64,000 nt of DNA from Candidatus Deferrimicrobiaceae bacterium (GTDB lineage Bacteria > Desulfobacterota > Deferrimicrobia > Deferrimicrobiales > Deferrimicrobiaceae). A program made the position numbers and the translations under genes. Shown in pieces: positions 1 through 8,733 of the stretch. The stretch spans positions 109,030 to 173,029 of the forward strand of contig DASXVV010000006.1 of NCBI GenBank assembly GCA_036504035.1, given 5' to 3'. The stretch's first letter is position 1. Each line of letters opens with the position of its first letter. The notes under the pieces are model-generated. The model saw nothing but the letters and a program-made list of their open reading frames with translations, had not been told where the DNA came from and searched no databases.

Positions 1-1085
1 ATCGCCTCGGGGTCGAAGACCGTGACCTCGGCCCCTCCCGCCAGCAGCCGGTCGACGATGTAGAACACGGGCGCCTCGCGAGTGTCGTCGGTGTTGGGCT
101 TGAAGGCAACCCCCCAGACGGCGACTTGAAGCCCCGACAGCTTCTCGTGGAAGTGCAGCTCGAATTTCCGGAAGAAACGCTTGCGCTGTTCCTGGTTGAT
201 CGTCTCGACCGCTTGCAGGATTGCCAGCGGCGCCCCGGCGTCGGACGCCGTCTTGAGCAGCGCCTTCACGTCCTTGGGCAGGCAGGAGCCGCCGTAGCCC
301 AGGCCCGGAAACAGGAACTTCTTTCCGATGCGGGAGTCGGACCCGATCCCGTCGCGCACCTTCTCGATGTCGGCGCCCACGGCGTCGCAGAAGTTGGCCA
401 GGTCGTTCATGTAGGAGATCTTCATCGCCAGGAAAGCGTTGGCCGCGTACTTGGTCACCTCGGCGCTCTTCACGTCCATCACCTGCACCGGGTTGCCGGG
501 GGGCAGGAACGGTTCATAAAGGTCGGAGAGGAGGGCGATCGACTTCGGTGAGGAGGCGCCGATCACCACCCGCTCGGGCCGGAGAAAGTCCTCGACCGCG
601 AAGCCTTCGCGCAGGAATTCCGGATTGGAGACGACGTCGAACGCGTCCCGGCCGGCGAGATGTTGCGCGATCGCCGCGGTCACCTTGTCGCTCGTGCCGA
701 CGGGCACCGTGCTCTTGTCGACGATCACCTTGTAGCCGGCATCCGGATTGGCCGCGAGGATCTTCCCGATGTCGTCGGCCACCTGGAGGATGTATTTCAG
801 GTCGGCCGACCCGTCCTCGCCGGGCGGCGTCGGAAGGCAAAGGAAGACGACGTCGGATGCGAGCAGCGCGGCGGCCAGGTCGCCGCCGAATGTGATGCGC
901 CCCCGGCGCAGGTTGCGCAGGAAGATCTCCTCGAGCCCCGGTTCGTAGATCGTCACCTCGCCCGAATTGAGCTTGCCGACGATGGCCGGGTTGTTGTCGA
1001 CGCAATGGACCGTATTCCCGCGTTCGGCAAGACAGACACCGGTGACGAGCCCGACGTATCCCGTACCCACGATGGCGATGTTCAT
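1..1085 (-). CDS. ugd: UDP-glucose 6-dehydrogenase (3' end cut by window edge)
   Basis: This enzyme oxidises UDP-glucose to UDP-glucuronate with NAD in the cytoplasm, supplying an acidic sugar precursor for the polysaccharides encoded nearby. The ATG is at 1085-1083, with a GGAG about 10 bases upstream. The N-terminus is a Rossmann fold beginning MNIAIVGTGYVGLVTG. The central part contains the segments DKSTVPVGT and EFLREG, and the catalytic cysteine sits in GGSCLPKD (Cys268, codon 284-282). About 361 residues are visible before the window edge, and the family is usually 430-460, so the C-terminal UDP-binding domain is missing only because the window ends. It is divergent from the multicopper oxidase gene, so it is not physically joined to the large glycan operon here. 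The identification is secure from conserved motifs. Confidence 0.95.
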   Translation of the reverse strand, partial: MNIAIVGTGYVGLVTGVCLAERGNTVHCVDNNPAIVGKLNSGEVTIYEPGLEEIFLRNLRRGRITFGGDLAAALLASDVVFLCLPTPPGEDGSADLKYILQVADDIGKILAANPDAGYKVIVDKSTVPVGTSDKVTAAIAQHLAGRDAFDVVSNPEFLREGFAVEDFLRPERVVIGASSPKSIALLSDLYEPFLPPGNPVQVMDVKSAEVTKYAANAFLAMKISYMNDLANFCDAVGADIEKVRDGIGSDSRIGKKFLFPGLGYGGSCLPKDVKALLKTASDAGAPLAILQAVETINQEQRKRFFRKFELHFHEKLSGLQVAVWGVAFKPNTDDTREAPVFYIVDRLLAGGAEVTVFDPEA

Positions 1086-1497
1086 TTCCAGTGCTCCTGA
1101 TAGTCCTGTTGGAATTGACCGGGCGGAAACCGTACCAATTTACCGCAAAACGGGTCGAATGGGCAGGGGTAGGTGAAACCATGCGGCCCTTCGTGAATCG
1201 AACGACAAAATTGAAACGAAGTTTTTTTTGATGCAATCCCGCCAAAGGGTTGGTAGTAATAATTGCAACCGAGAACCATTACCACCAAAAAATGCCGGGC
1301 CGGTTTCGCAATTCCTCCATCCCCGGCTTGCAATATTTCGAATTCCATTCCCATGGGGGTGCACGTCGGAAAAGCCGACACGATAACCATTGCTATTTGC
1401 TCATGTTTTTTGGGGAGCGCCTTGGTACGCCCCTTGCTCCATACAGATGAACGCAGGAAACGTTAACCCGCACCACACACACTAGAAGGAGGTAAAA
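1086..1497. other. 412-base divergent intergenic region between ugd and the multicopper oxidase gene
   Basis: I see no convincing coding sequence here. The stretch is richer in A and T than its surroundings. It contains a run of eight T at about 1222-1229, several inverted repeats between 1252 and 1440, and a strong Shine-Dalgarno (GAAGGAGG) just before the ATG at 1498. It must hold the promoters of both flanking genes, but I could not pick a convincing -35/-10 pair for either. Confidence 0.6.
1252..1440 (+). promoter_or_regulatory. Inverted-repeat-rich leader upstream of the multicopper oxidase gene
   Basis: Several inverted repeats follow one another. GGTAGTAAT at 1252-1260 faces ATTACCACC at 1278-1286 (8 of 9 pairs). 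GCCGGG at 1294-1299 faces CCCGGC at 1322-1327. GTCGG at 1365-1369 pairs with CCGAC at 1375-1379 over a 5-base loop. GGAGC at 1414-1418 pairs with GCTCC at 1436-1440. The first repeat could be a protein operator, and the later ones could fold in the mRNA leader. The order matches no riboswitch class I know, and the tract lacks the conserved GEMM-I (c-di-GMP) core. The pairing is visible, while any regulatory role is inferred. Confidence 0.35.
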
Positions 1498-4400
1498 ATG
1501 AACAGGCGAAAAATGATGCCCGTATTTTTCCTGGCATTGATCGCTGCCGTTTTCTCCTGGAGCGCGTCTCCAGGATCGGCAGCCGTCGGCCCGAACCCGG
1601 CCGTCAACTACAACGTCCCCAACTACGCCGCCAGCCCGCTCCCGACGGTCGACAACGTCGGCAACGTTGCGCCCGGCACCGGCATCCGGAAATTCATCGA
1701 CTCGTTGCCGGGGCTAAACGCCGCGAACAACCTGGGGCAGAAGATCCCGGTCGCGATCGCCGACAACACCACGTTCAATGGCTCGGACTACTACGAGATC
1801 GCGCTGGTCGACTACACCGAGAAGATGCACACCGACCTCCCCGCGACCCGACTCCGGGGATACGTCCAGCTTGAAACGCCGTTCAACGCCGGCGTCAGCG
1901 CCCACATCGCCCTGAAATATCTCGACAACACCGCCATCCTCATCGGCGGCCTCCAGGCCTATGCCGTCGACAACGTGCACTACCTGGGCCCGCTGATCCT
2001 CGCCCAGAAGGGCCGCCCGACGCGTATCAAGTTCTACAACCTGCTGGCCAAGAGCGCCAACGGCGGCAACCTGTTCCTGCCGGTCGACACCACCTTCATG
2101 GGCGCCGGAGACGGCCCCAAGCAGATCGGCGTCGACAATACGGGCATGCCGATCTACGAACAGTACACCGAGAACCGCGCCACCCTCCACTTGCACGGCG
2201 GCAACACGCCGTGGATCAGCGACGGCACGCCCCACCAGTGGATCACCCCCGCGGGGGAAGTCACTTCCTACACCAAGGGCGCGAGCCAGCAGAACGTGCC
2301 CGACATGCCGCTGCCGGCCGACGGTTCCGCGACTTTCTACTACACGAACGATCAGAGCGGCCGCCTCATGTTCTACCACGACCACGCCTACGGCATGACG
2401 CGCCTCAACGTCTATGCCGGCGAGGCCGCGGGATACCTGTTACAGGATTCCACCGAAGCGGCGCTGGTCAGCTCGGGGGTCATCCCCGCCGACCAGATTC
2501 CGCTGGTCATCCAGGACAAGACGTTCGTCCCCGACAACGTGACCGCCACCGACCCGCTTTGGGACGTCGCCAAGTGGGGCGGCAAGGGCAATCTCTGGTT
2601 CCCGCACGTCTACATGCCGAACCAGGACCCGACTTCGATCACGGGCGCGAGCGACTTCGGCCGGTGGGATTACGGCCCCTGGTTCTGGCCCGTGTTCCCC
2701 GTGGCCAACGACCTGCCGGCGCTGTCCGCCGTTCCCGAGTCGTTCATGGACACGCCGATCGTCAACGGCACCGCCTACCCGTTCCTCGACGTGCAGCCCA
2801 AGAGCTACCGGCTGCGCATCCTGAACGCCTGCAACGACCGCATGCTTAACCTGTCGCTGTTCCAGGCCGACAACACGATTCTCACCGGCAATGGCGTCAA
2901 CAAGGAAGTCAAGATGGTTCCCGCCATGCCCGGCACCATCGGCTTCCCGGCCACCTGGCCGGTCGATGCGCGTGACGGCGGCGTCCCCGATCCGGCGCTT
3001 GCCGGTCCGTCCTGGATCCAGATCGGGTCCGAGGGCGGCTTGCTGCCCAAGGCGGCGGTCGTCCCGCCCAACCCGACCAACTATGAGTACAACCGCCGCA
3101 ACATCGTCGTGCTCAACGTCACGAACCACTCGCTCTTCATGGGTCCCGCCGAACGCGCCGACGTCATCGTCGACTTCTCCGCGTACGCCGGCAAGACGCT
3201 GATCCTCTACAACGACTCGCCCGCGCCGGTTCCCGCATCCGACCCGCGCAACGACTACTACACGGGCGACCCCGACCAGACCGCCTTCGGCGGCGCGCCG
3301 ACCACGGTTCCGGGCTACGGCCCCAACACCCGCACCATCATGCAGATCCGGGTCGCCAACACGGCGCCTGCAGCCGCCTTCAACAAGGCCGCGCTCGACA
3401 ACGCGCTCCCGGCCGCCTTTGCGGCGAGCCAGCCCGCGCCCCTCGTCGCGGACAACGTCTACGTGCGCATTTCCGACACCTCGCTCAACATGTCCGGCCT
3501 GCCCCAGGCGGTCGGCAGCATCCACGTCGCGGCCGGCGGCACGGGCTATACCTCCGCGCCAAAGGTCACGCTGATCGGTGGCGGCGGCACGGGCGCCGTC
3601 CTCACGGCGACCATCGCCGGCGGGGCAGTCACCGCCATCAACGTCACGAACGGCGGTTCCGGCTACGTGTCGAACCCCACCATCACCATCACGGGCGGCG
3701 GCGGCGTCGGCGCGGTGGCATCGGTCAACCTTGTGGGCTCGACCCCGATGCAGCCCAAGGCCATCCAGGAACTGTTCGACCCGTACGGCCGCATGAACTC
3801 CACGCTGGGCGTCGAGCTTCCCTTCACGAGCGCGCTGACCCAGACCACGATTCCGCTGGGCTATATCGACCCGACCACGGAGTCGTTCAAGGACAACGAA
3901 ATCCAGCTCTGGAAGATCACCCACAACGGCGTCGACACGCACGCCATCCACTTCCACCTGTTCAACGTCCAGGTGATCAACCGCGTCGGCTGGGATGGCG
4001 CGATCCGGCCGATAGACAACAACGAGCACGGATGGAAGGAAACCGTCCGGATGAACCCGCTCGAGGACATCGTCGTCGCGATGCAGGCGAAGTCGCAGAC
4101 GCTGCCCTTCAAACTCCCCGACAGCGTCCGCCCCCTCGACGTGACGAAACCGCTCGGCTCCACGATGGGCTTCACGGGCGTCGATCCGCTCACGGGCAGC
4201 CCGATCACCGTCACCAACGACAACACCAACTTCGGTTGGGAATACGTCTGGCACTGCCACCTGCTGGGCCATGAAGAAAACGACATGATGCGACCGGTCG
4301 TGCTGCAGGTCGCACCGGCCGCACCTTCGGGCCTGACGGCGGCGAGCACGACCATTCCGCCCCAGGTCACACTTTCCTGGACCAACAACGCCACCACCCC

Positions 4401-5481
4401 GGCCGCTACGTCCATCACCCTTCAGCGGGCGACCGACAACGCCTTCGCGACCGGCCTGACCACCTTCACGCTCGCCAGCACCGCCACGGGCTACATCGAC
4501 AACTCGGTCGTTCTCGGAACCTACTTCTACCGCGTCCGGGCCGAGAACGCGAAGGGCCTTTCGCCTTGGACAGCTCCCGCCTCGGCGACCCTCGCCGTCA
4601 CGCTGAACGCCAGTCCCGCGAGCCCGCAACCCCGGGGCACGCAGATCCTGTTTACGGCGGGAGGCGGCGCATTCCAGTTCCAGTTCCGTGCGCTCCAGCC
4701 AGGTTCGTCGACCTGGGTCGTAGCCCGCGGGTACTCGACCACCACCACCTGGACCTGGAACAGCAACGGAGTGGCCCTCGGCACCTACCAGTTCCAGGTT
4801 TACGCACGGCGCGTAGGGTCGGTAGCGGCATTTGAAGCCGTGAGCCCGATCGTGCCCTACGTGATTACCGATCCCCTCGCCGCCACCGCGGCCACCATCG
4901 GCGCCGCACCGGCGTCGCCGCAACCCGCGGGAACCTCCGTGCTCTTCACCGGCGGCGCGAGCGGAGGCCCCGGTCCCTTCCAGTTCCAGTTCCGGGCCCT
5001 CCAGCCGGGGCAATCGACCTGGGTCGTGGCCCGCGCCTACAGCACGACCAGCACCTGGAGCTGGAACAGCACCGGGGTGCCCTTCGGGACCTACCAGTTC
5101 CAGGTCTACGCCCGACGCGTGGGTTCCACGGCCGCATTCGAGGCGGCCAGCCCCATCCTGCCCTACGTGATCTTCGACAACCTCGCCGCGACCGGCGCCA
5201 CGCTGGCCCCGACGACCGCGACAGTCACCGCAGGCACCCCCGTGGGCTTCACGGCCACCGGCAGCGGCGGACCCGGCCCCTACCAGTACCAGTTCCTCGG
5301 CCGGGCCGTCGGATCCACCACCTGGCTCGTTGCCCGGGCCTATAGCACGGTCAACACCTTCACCTGGGCCACCACCGGAGTCCAGCCCGGCGGGTACGAG
5401 TTCATGGTGAACGTGCGGCGGGTCGGATCGGTCGCGCCGTTCGAGGCGCAATCGACGATCAGCACCATCACGGTCCAGTAA
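1498..5481 (+). CDS. Exported multicopper oxidase with C-terminal fibronectin-like repeats (OmpB-like)
   Basis: This 1327-residue protein begins with a Sec signal peptide (about residues 1-29) after an excellent ribosome site (GAAGGAGG, 1489-1496). All four copper-binding motifs of multicopper oxidases are present: HLHGG (231-235), YHDH (293-296), HAIHFH (815-820) and [12 protein letters not shown] (919-930, with the type-1 ligand at Met930). The core should therefore bind a full type 1/2/3 copper set and couple substrate oxidation to oxygen reduction outside the cytoplasm. A glycine-rich insert with two copies of a GGxGYxSxP unit lies at about 676-746. After the oxidase core come a fibronectin-III-like domain (about 943-1030) and three related repeats of about 90 residues. 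Most bacterial multicopper oxidases have about 500 residues. The size and fibronectin tail recall Geobacter OmpB, which is needed for insoluble metal oxide reduction. The substrate cannot be read from the sequence. Confidence 0.9.
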   Translation: MNRRKMMPVFFLALIAAVFSWSASPGSAAVGPNPAVNYNVPNYAASPLPTVDNVGNVAPGTGIRKFIDSLPGLNAANNLGQKIPVAIADNTTFNGSDYYEIALVDYTEKMHTDLPATRLRGYVQLETPFNAGVSAHIALKYLDNTAILIGGLQAYAVDNVHYLGPLILAQKGRPTRIKFYNLLAKSANGGNLFLPVDTTFMGAGDGPKQIGVDNTGMPIYEQYTENRATLHLHGGNTPWISDGTPHQWITPAGEVTSYTKGASQQNVPDMPLPADGSATFYYTNDQSGRLMFYHDHAYGMTRLNVYAGEAAGYLLQDSTEAALVSSGVIPADQIPLVIQDKTFVPDNVTATDPLWDVAKWGGKGNLWFPHVYMPNQDPTSITGASDFGRWDYGPWFWPVFPVANDLPALSAVPESFMDTPIVNGTAYPFLDVQPKSYRLRILNACNDRMLNLSLFQADNTILTGNGVNKEVKMVPAMPGTIGFPATWPVDARDGGVPDPALAGPSWIQIGSEGGLLPKAAVVPPNPTNYEYNRRNIVVLNVTNHSLFMGPAERADVIVDFSAYAGKTLILYNDSPAPVPASDPRNDYYTGDPDQTAFGGAPTTVPGYGPNTRTIMQIRVANTAPAAAFNKAALDNALPAAFAASQPAPLVADNVYVRISDTSLNMSGLPQAVGSIHVAAGGTGYTSAPKVTLIGGGGTGAVLTATIAGGAVTAINVTNGGSGYVSNPTITITGGGGVGAVASVNLVGSTPMQPKAIQELFDPYGRMNSTLGVELPFTSALTQTTIPLGYIDPTTESFKDNEIQLWKITHNGVDTHAIHFHLFNVQVINRVGWDGAIRPIDNNEHGWKETVRMNPLEDIVVAMQAKSQTLPFKLPDSVRPLDVTKPLGSTMGFTGVDPLTGSPITVTNDNTNFGWEYVWHCHLLGHEENDMMRPVVLQVAPAAPSGLTAASTTIPPQVTLSWTNNATTPAATSITLQRATDNAFATGLTTFTLASTATGYIDNSVVLGTYFYRVRAENAKGLSPWTAPASATLAVTLNASPASPQPRGTQILFTAGGGAFQFQFRALQPGSSTWVVARGYSTTTTWTWNSNGVALGTYQFQVYARRVGSVAAFEAVSPIVPYVITDPLAATAATIGAAPASPQPAGTSVLFTGGASGGPGPFQFQFRALQPGQSTWVVARAYSTTSTWSWNSTGVPFGTYQFQVYARRVGSTAAFEAASPILPYVIFDNLAATGATLAPTTATVTAGTPVGFTATGSGGPGPYQYQFLGRAVGSTTWLVARAYSTVNTFTWATTGVQPGGYEFMVNVRRVGSVAPFEAQSTISTITVQ
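3526..3735 (+). repeat. Glycine-rich two-unit repeat inside the multicopper oxidase
   Basis: Two successive units of about 35 codons share the pattern GGxGYxSxPxxTxxGGGGxGAxxxxxx ([11 protein letters not shown] and then [11 protein letters not shown]). They lie at about residues 676-746, between the second copper motif and the C-terminal copper motifs. Such units look like an inserted beta-rich surface module rather than part of the cupredoxin fold. Confidence 0.6.
4603..5478 (+). repeat. Three tandem repeats of about 270-290 bases encoding the oxidase C-terminus
   Basis: The units lie at about 4603-4866, 4900-5169 and 5203-5478. Units 1 and 2 are nearly identical in protein ([30 protein letters not shown]) and clearly alike in DNA. 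Unit 3 is diverged ([12 protein letters not shown]). Each has the length and alternation of an immunoglobulin-like beta-sandwich. The repeats are probably binding or spacer domains on the cell surface. Confidence 0.8.
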
Positions 5482-5497
5482 CAGGCATACGTCCGTC

Positions 5498-5526
5498 GGG
5501 CGGAGCTCCCTTCGGGGGCTCCGCCC
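5498..5526 (+). terminator. Rho-independent terminator after the multicopper oxidase gene
   Basis: A 13-base-pair hairpin has arms at 5498-5510 and 5514-5526, a 3-base loop and one G-T pair. It is followed by a short T-rich tract (TTTCATT). It lies 16 bases after the oxidase stop codon and before the FKBP gene, so the two genes are probably transcribed separately or with attenuated read-through. Confidence 0.75.
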
Positions 5527-5555
5527 CTTTCATTCCACCGACCTGGAGAATCCGC

Positions 5556-6248
5556 ATGAAAATGATTACGGCTATCGCCTCGGTCACCCTCGTCCTGATT
5601 TCCCGTGTCTGCCCGGCCGGAGAAGTCGTCGTTCCGCAGTCCGAGAAGGACCGGATCAACTACAGCGTCGGCTACCAGATCGGAGGAGATTTCAAGAAGC
5701 AGGGCGTGGAGATCTCGCCCGAGATGCTTATCCAGGGCATCCGGGACGCCATCGACGAAACTGCGTCCCGGATGAGTCCAAAGGACATGCGACAGACGCT
5801 CGTGACGCTCAAGGCAAGCATTACCGCCGCCGAGCGCAAGCGGAAGGGCGGCGTTGGGGCTCCGGTCGATCCTCGGGCCGAGCAGACGTTCCTCGACCTG
5901 AACGGGAAGAAGGCCGGCGTCGTCATCCTCCCGAGCGGGCTGCAGTACAAGGTCATCCAGGAAGGGACCGGCGCGACACCGACGGCCAGCGACAACGTCA
6001 CGGTCAACTACCGGGGAACGCTGGTCGCAGGCAACGATTTCTACGATTCGAAGAAGGTCGGCAAGCCGGCGGAGCTTGCCGTCGGCGCGCTGATTCCCGG
6101 CCTTCAGGAGGCGCTGACGCGGATGAAGGAAGGGGCTCTCTGGCAGATCGTCATACCCCCGAGTCTGGGATACCGGGAAGGGAGTCCTCTCGTAGGGAAA
6201 ACGGTCATTGTCGATCTCGAACTGATTCGGGTCAACCCCGCGAAATAG
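5556..6248 (+). CDS. FKBP-type peptidyl-prolyl cis-trans isomerase, exported
   Basis: This 230-residue protein has a signal peptide (about residues 1-22), an N-terminal dimerisation domain of the FKBP_N/Mip type (about 28-105, starting SEKDRINYSVGYQIGGDFK) and a C-terminal FKBP catalytic domain (about 125-228). The catalytic domain shows typical segments such as VTVNYRGTL, IPGLQEALTRMKEG and VIVDLELI. The family speeds proline isomerisation during folding of periplasmic or outer-membrane proteins. It follows the multicopper oxidase on the same strand but behind a terminator, so a chaperone role for that oxidase is possible but unproven. The stop lies 18 bases from the convergent wecA-like gene. 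The ATG at 5556 follows a purine-rich GGAGAA. Confidence 0.9.
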   Translation: MKMITAIASVTLVLISRVCPAGEVVVPQSEKDRINYSVGYQIGGDFKKQGVEISPEMLIQGIRDAIDETASRMSPKDMRQTLVTLKASITAAERKRKGGVGAPVDPRAEQTFLDLNGKKAGVVILPSGLQYKVIQEGTGATPTASDNVTVNYRGTLVAGNDFYDSKKVGKPAELAVGALIPGLQEALTRMKEGALWQIVIPPSLGYREGSPLVGKTVIVDLELIRVNPAK

Positions 6249-6266
6249 ATCGACTGGATCGCCTTT

Positions 6267-7961
6267 CTACAATCCTTTCAGCCCCAGGGAAACGAGCGCG
6301 GCCAACAGGCTTGTGGCGATCACGAAGTTCCGCCTCGGCTGCTTCCGCACCAGGATCTTGAGCGCCAGCAGCAGCGGGATCGATTCGAGGCAGGCCATCA
6401 GCAGGGCATTCCGGACATTCTCCCCCATCCCGACGGCCGGTACCAGGACCGTCGGCACGAAGATCGTGACGCCGATCAGCAGCGCCTCGAATCCAGATAT
6501 CAGCATGATTTTCTTGTGCCCCGCCTGCAACTTCATGATCGACAGCACCCAGATCAGGACGATCCCGCAGAGGGCGGACAGGTAGTTATCGAGCCATACC
6601 GGAGCCGACGGCAGGAAATGGAGGATTCCAAGCAGGCAGACGCAAGCAACGTAGATGATGCCGAAGCAGATTCCGGAGTCGACTCGTTGGGAACGCCAGG
6701 GAAACAAAGCCATCATGAACGCCGCGATGCCGAATGCGACGACACCCGCCCGCCCCGGGACCCCGAATACGGCCAGCGCCGGCAGCAGCAGCCCCAGCGC
6801 GATCACCCAGGACATGCAGGGGACGGTCTTGCCCATCACGACCGCGATCCAAGCGGTCGTCTTTCCCCCGGCCCCCCGCGTCCCGAACCCGGCATCGGCT
6901 GCATTCCGTCTCCAATGCAGCCTTTGAGCCAGGAACACGGTGCCGTAGATTGCCCCCCCGAACGCGAGAATGGCAAGGAGTTGCAACGGCTCGGGCTGTT
7001 CCCGCATCGCCCACGAGATCAGCCCGAAAGAGGCCATCGCGCCATAGAGGACCGGGACCACGGCGCCGTGCGGCAGGCCGAGGGTCAACAATCGGTGATG
7101 GAGATGTGTCTTGTCGGGGAGGAACGGGTTCTGGCGGTGCCAAAACCTGCGTGCCATCACCAGCAGCGTGTCGAGGATGGGAAGGGCAAGCACGCCGGCG
7201 ACGGTCACCGGATCCAGCGGAACGGCACCGCCCGGATGCACGCCGGCGACGGCGAGGCAGGCGAGCGAGTAGCCCAGGAGGAGACTCCCCGAATCGCCCA
7301 TGAACAACCGGGCGGGAAAAGTGTTGTAGCGGAGGAAGCCGATCAGGGCGCCGAGCAACGCCACCGAGACGAGGAGCCCGTCGCCGTCGCGGCTGAGGAG
7401 GGCGAACAGCCCGAAGAAGACGCAGGCGATCGCGGCGATCCCCCCCGCCAGGCCATCGAGCCCGTCGGACAGGTTGAGGGCATTCATCACCCCGACCATG
7501 CAGAACACGGTGAAGGCGGGGGCGAAAATTCCCGTCTCGATCGGGCCGAAGCCGAACAGGTTCCCGACCGACTCCAGCTCGAAACCGCCCAGCCGGACGA
7601 AAAGCGTCGCGGCGATCACCTGCCCGAGGAACTTGACCACCGGACGCAGGATGTAGAGATCGTCCAGGAATCCGACGGCCACCACGGCGACCGCTCCGGC
7701 CCCGAATGCAATCAGCGTCCACGACCCATGGCGCGCCATGAGCAGCGCTCCCAGGAGGGCGGCGGCGATCGCCATGCCGCCCAAACGCGGGATGGCGCGC
7801 GAGTGGATCTTGCGGGCGTGGTCCGGCGAGTCGACCGCGCCGAGGAATCTCGCCAGCCAAGCGGTGCGGGGCGTGATAAAGAGCGACACAAGGAGCGACA
7901 CGAAGAACAGCAGCGCCGCCTCCCGGTAGACGGCAGGATCGTTGGTGATCGGAATCTGCAT
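6267..7961 (-). CDS. WecA/MraY-family undecaprenyl-phosphate sugar-1-phosphate transferase with extra C-terminal membrane domain
   Basis: This polytopic inner-membrane enzyme would move a sugar-1-phosphate (often GlcNAc-1-P) from a UDP-sugar to undecaprenyl phosphate, starting a lipid-linked glycan. Family motifs are present: the DD pair at Asp100-Asp101, NALNLSDGLDGLAGG (160-174), MGDSGS (221-226) and the histidine motif HLHHR (286-290). Family members usually have about 340-380 residues, while this one has 564. The extra 190 or so C-terminal residues are hydrophobic and contain further membrane segments that I do not recognise. It is the last gene of the long minus-strand run, 7 bases after the glycosyltransferase stop. 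The motifs identify the family clearly, but not the exact sugar. Confidence 0.88.
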   Translation of the reverse strand: MQIPITNDPAVYREAALLFFVSLLVSLFITPRTAWLARFLGAVDSPDHARKIHSRAIPRLGGMAIAAALLGALLMARHGSWTLIAFGAGAVAVVAVGFLDDLYILRPVVKFLGQVIAATLFVRLGGFELESVGNLFGFGPIETGIFAPAFTVFCMVGVMNALNLSDGLDGLAGGIAAIACVFFGLFALLSRDGDGLLVSVALLGALIGFLRYNTFPARLFMGDSGSLLLGYSLACLAVAGVHPGGAVPLDPVTVAGVLALPILDTLLVMARRFWHRQNPFLPDKTHLHHRLLTLGLPHGAVVPVLYGAMASFGLISWAMREQPEPLQLLAILAFGGAIYGTVFLAQRLHWRRNAADAGFGTRGAGGKTTAWIAVVMGKTVPCMSWVIALGLLLPALAVFGVPGRAGVVAFGIAAFMMALFPWRSQRVDSGICFGIIYVACVCLLGILHFLPSAPVWLDNYLSALCGIVLIWVLSIMKLQAGHKKIMLISGFEALLIGVTIFVPTVLVPAVGMGENVRNALLMACLESIPLLLALKILVRKQPRRNFVIATSLLAALVSLGLKGL

Positions 7962-7968
7962 TGGATAC

Positions 7969-8733
7969 TCAGTATACCGGGGGGGGAGAGGCGAAGTACT
8001 GATGGATTTTCCGCAATGGCTTGCACAGCAACGTCCAGGGGCGCGGCGACATTCCGTTGACGGTCCAGGCGCGACGATCCATCCGGTTGGCCGCGATCCG
8101 GCTGAGCAGGCCGGCGTTACTGGCGCCGCCGATGCGCATCCGGACCAGCACCTCCGGGATGTAGGTCGTGCAAAGGCCGTGCTTCAGGAGAAATCGGAGC
8201 ATCAACTCGTAGTCCGCTGCGGAGCCCAACGAGAGATCGAACCCGCCCAGCCTCCCATAGACCGCTCTTCTGACGAAGAACGTGGGATGGGGCGGCATCC
8301 AGCCCCGATAGAATCCGGCGGGGGAAAGGCTCCCGGCCTTCCAGTACCGGAAGACGCGGTCCTTCGGGGCCGCGACGTAGACGAGGTCTCCGTAGCACGC
8401 CTCGATCTCGGGATTCTCGAACACCCGTGCGACCTTCTCCAGGACGTGTTCATGCGCATAGCGGTCGTCGCTGTTGAGGAGGCCGACGACCTCGCCGGTC
8501 GCCAGGGCGATCCCCTTGTTCATGGCGTCGTATATGCCCTGGTCCGGCTCGGAGAGAATCAGGGCAGCGGGGGAAAGTTGCCGGACGATCTCGAGCGTCC
8601 GGTCGGTCGAGCAGCCGTCGATCACGATGTGCTCGACCCGGACCGTCTGCGCGCGAAGGCTCTCGAGGGAATCGGCGATCGTCGCGGCGCCGTTCCGAAC
8701 GGCGGTCACGATGGAAAGCGACGGCCGGGTCAT
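7969..8733 (-). CDS. Family 2 glycosyltransferase
   Basis: This 254-residue GT-A glycosyltransferase starts with SLSIVTAVRNGAATIADSL and has the nucleotide-binding segment VIDGCSTDRT and the motif LNSDDRYA, which supplies the metal-binding acidic residues. It would add a sugar from an activated donor to the growing glycan at the inner face of the membrane. The chosen ATG (8733-8731) overlaps the stop of the carbamoyltransferase gene as ATGA, typical of translational coupling. The frame stays open further upstream, but that part is antisense-like and lacks family similarity. There are no membrane segments. The donor and acceptor cannot be inferred. Confidence 0.88.
   Translation of the reverse strand: MTRPSLSIVTAVRNGAATIADSLESLRAQTVRVEHIVIDGCSTDRTLEIVRQLSPAALILSEPDQGIYDAMNKGIALATGEVVGLLNSDDRYAHEHVLEKVARVFENPEIEACYGDLVYVAAPKDRVFRYWKAGSLSPAGFYRGWMPPHPTFFVRRAVYGRLGGFDLSLGSAADYELMLRFLLKHGLCTTYIPEVLVRMRIGGASNAGLLSRIAANRMDRRAWTVNGMSPRPWTLLCKPLRKIHQYFASPPPVY

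Noticed and set aside
1321..1440. A c-di-GMP (GEMM-I) riboswitch before the multicopper oxidase
   Set aside because: The tract has hairpins but lacks the conserved GCAAACC-type core and receptor pairing that I would expect.
2440..5451. A 1000-codon open frame on the minus strand opposite the multicopper oxidase
   Set aside because: It is antisense to a gene with complete copper motifs, has a low-complexity composition rich in Arg, Gly and Val, and has no ribosome site or family resemblance. Such frames are common in GC-rich DNA.
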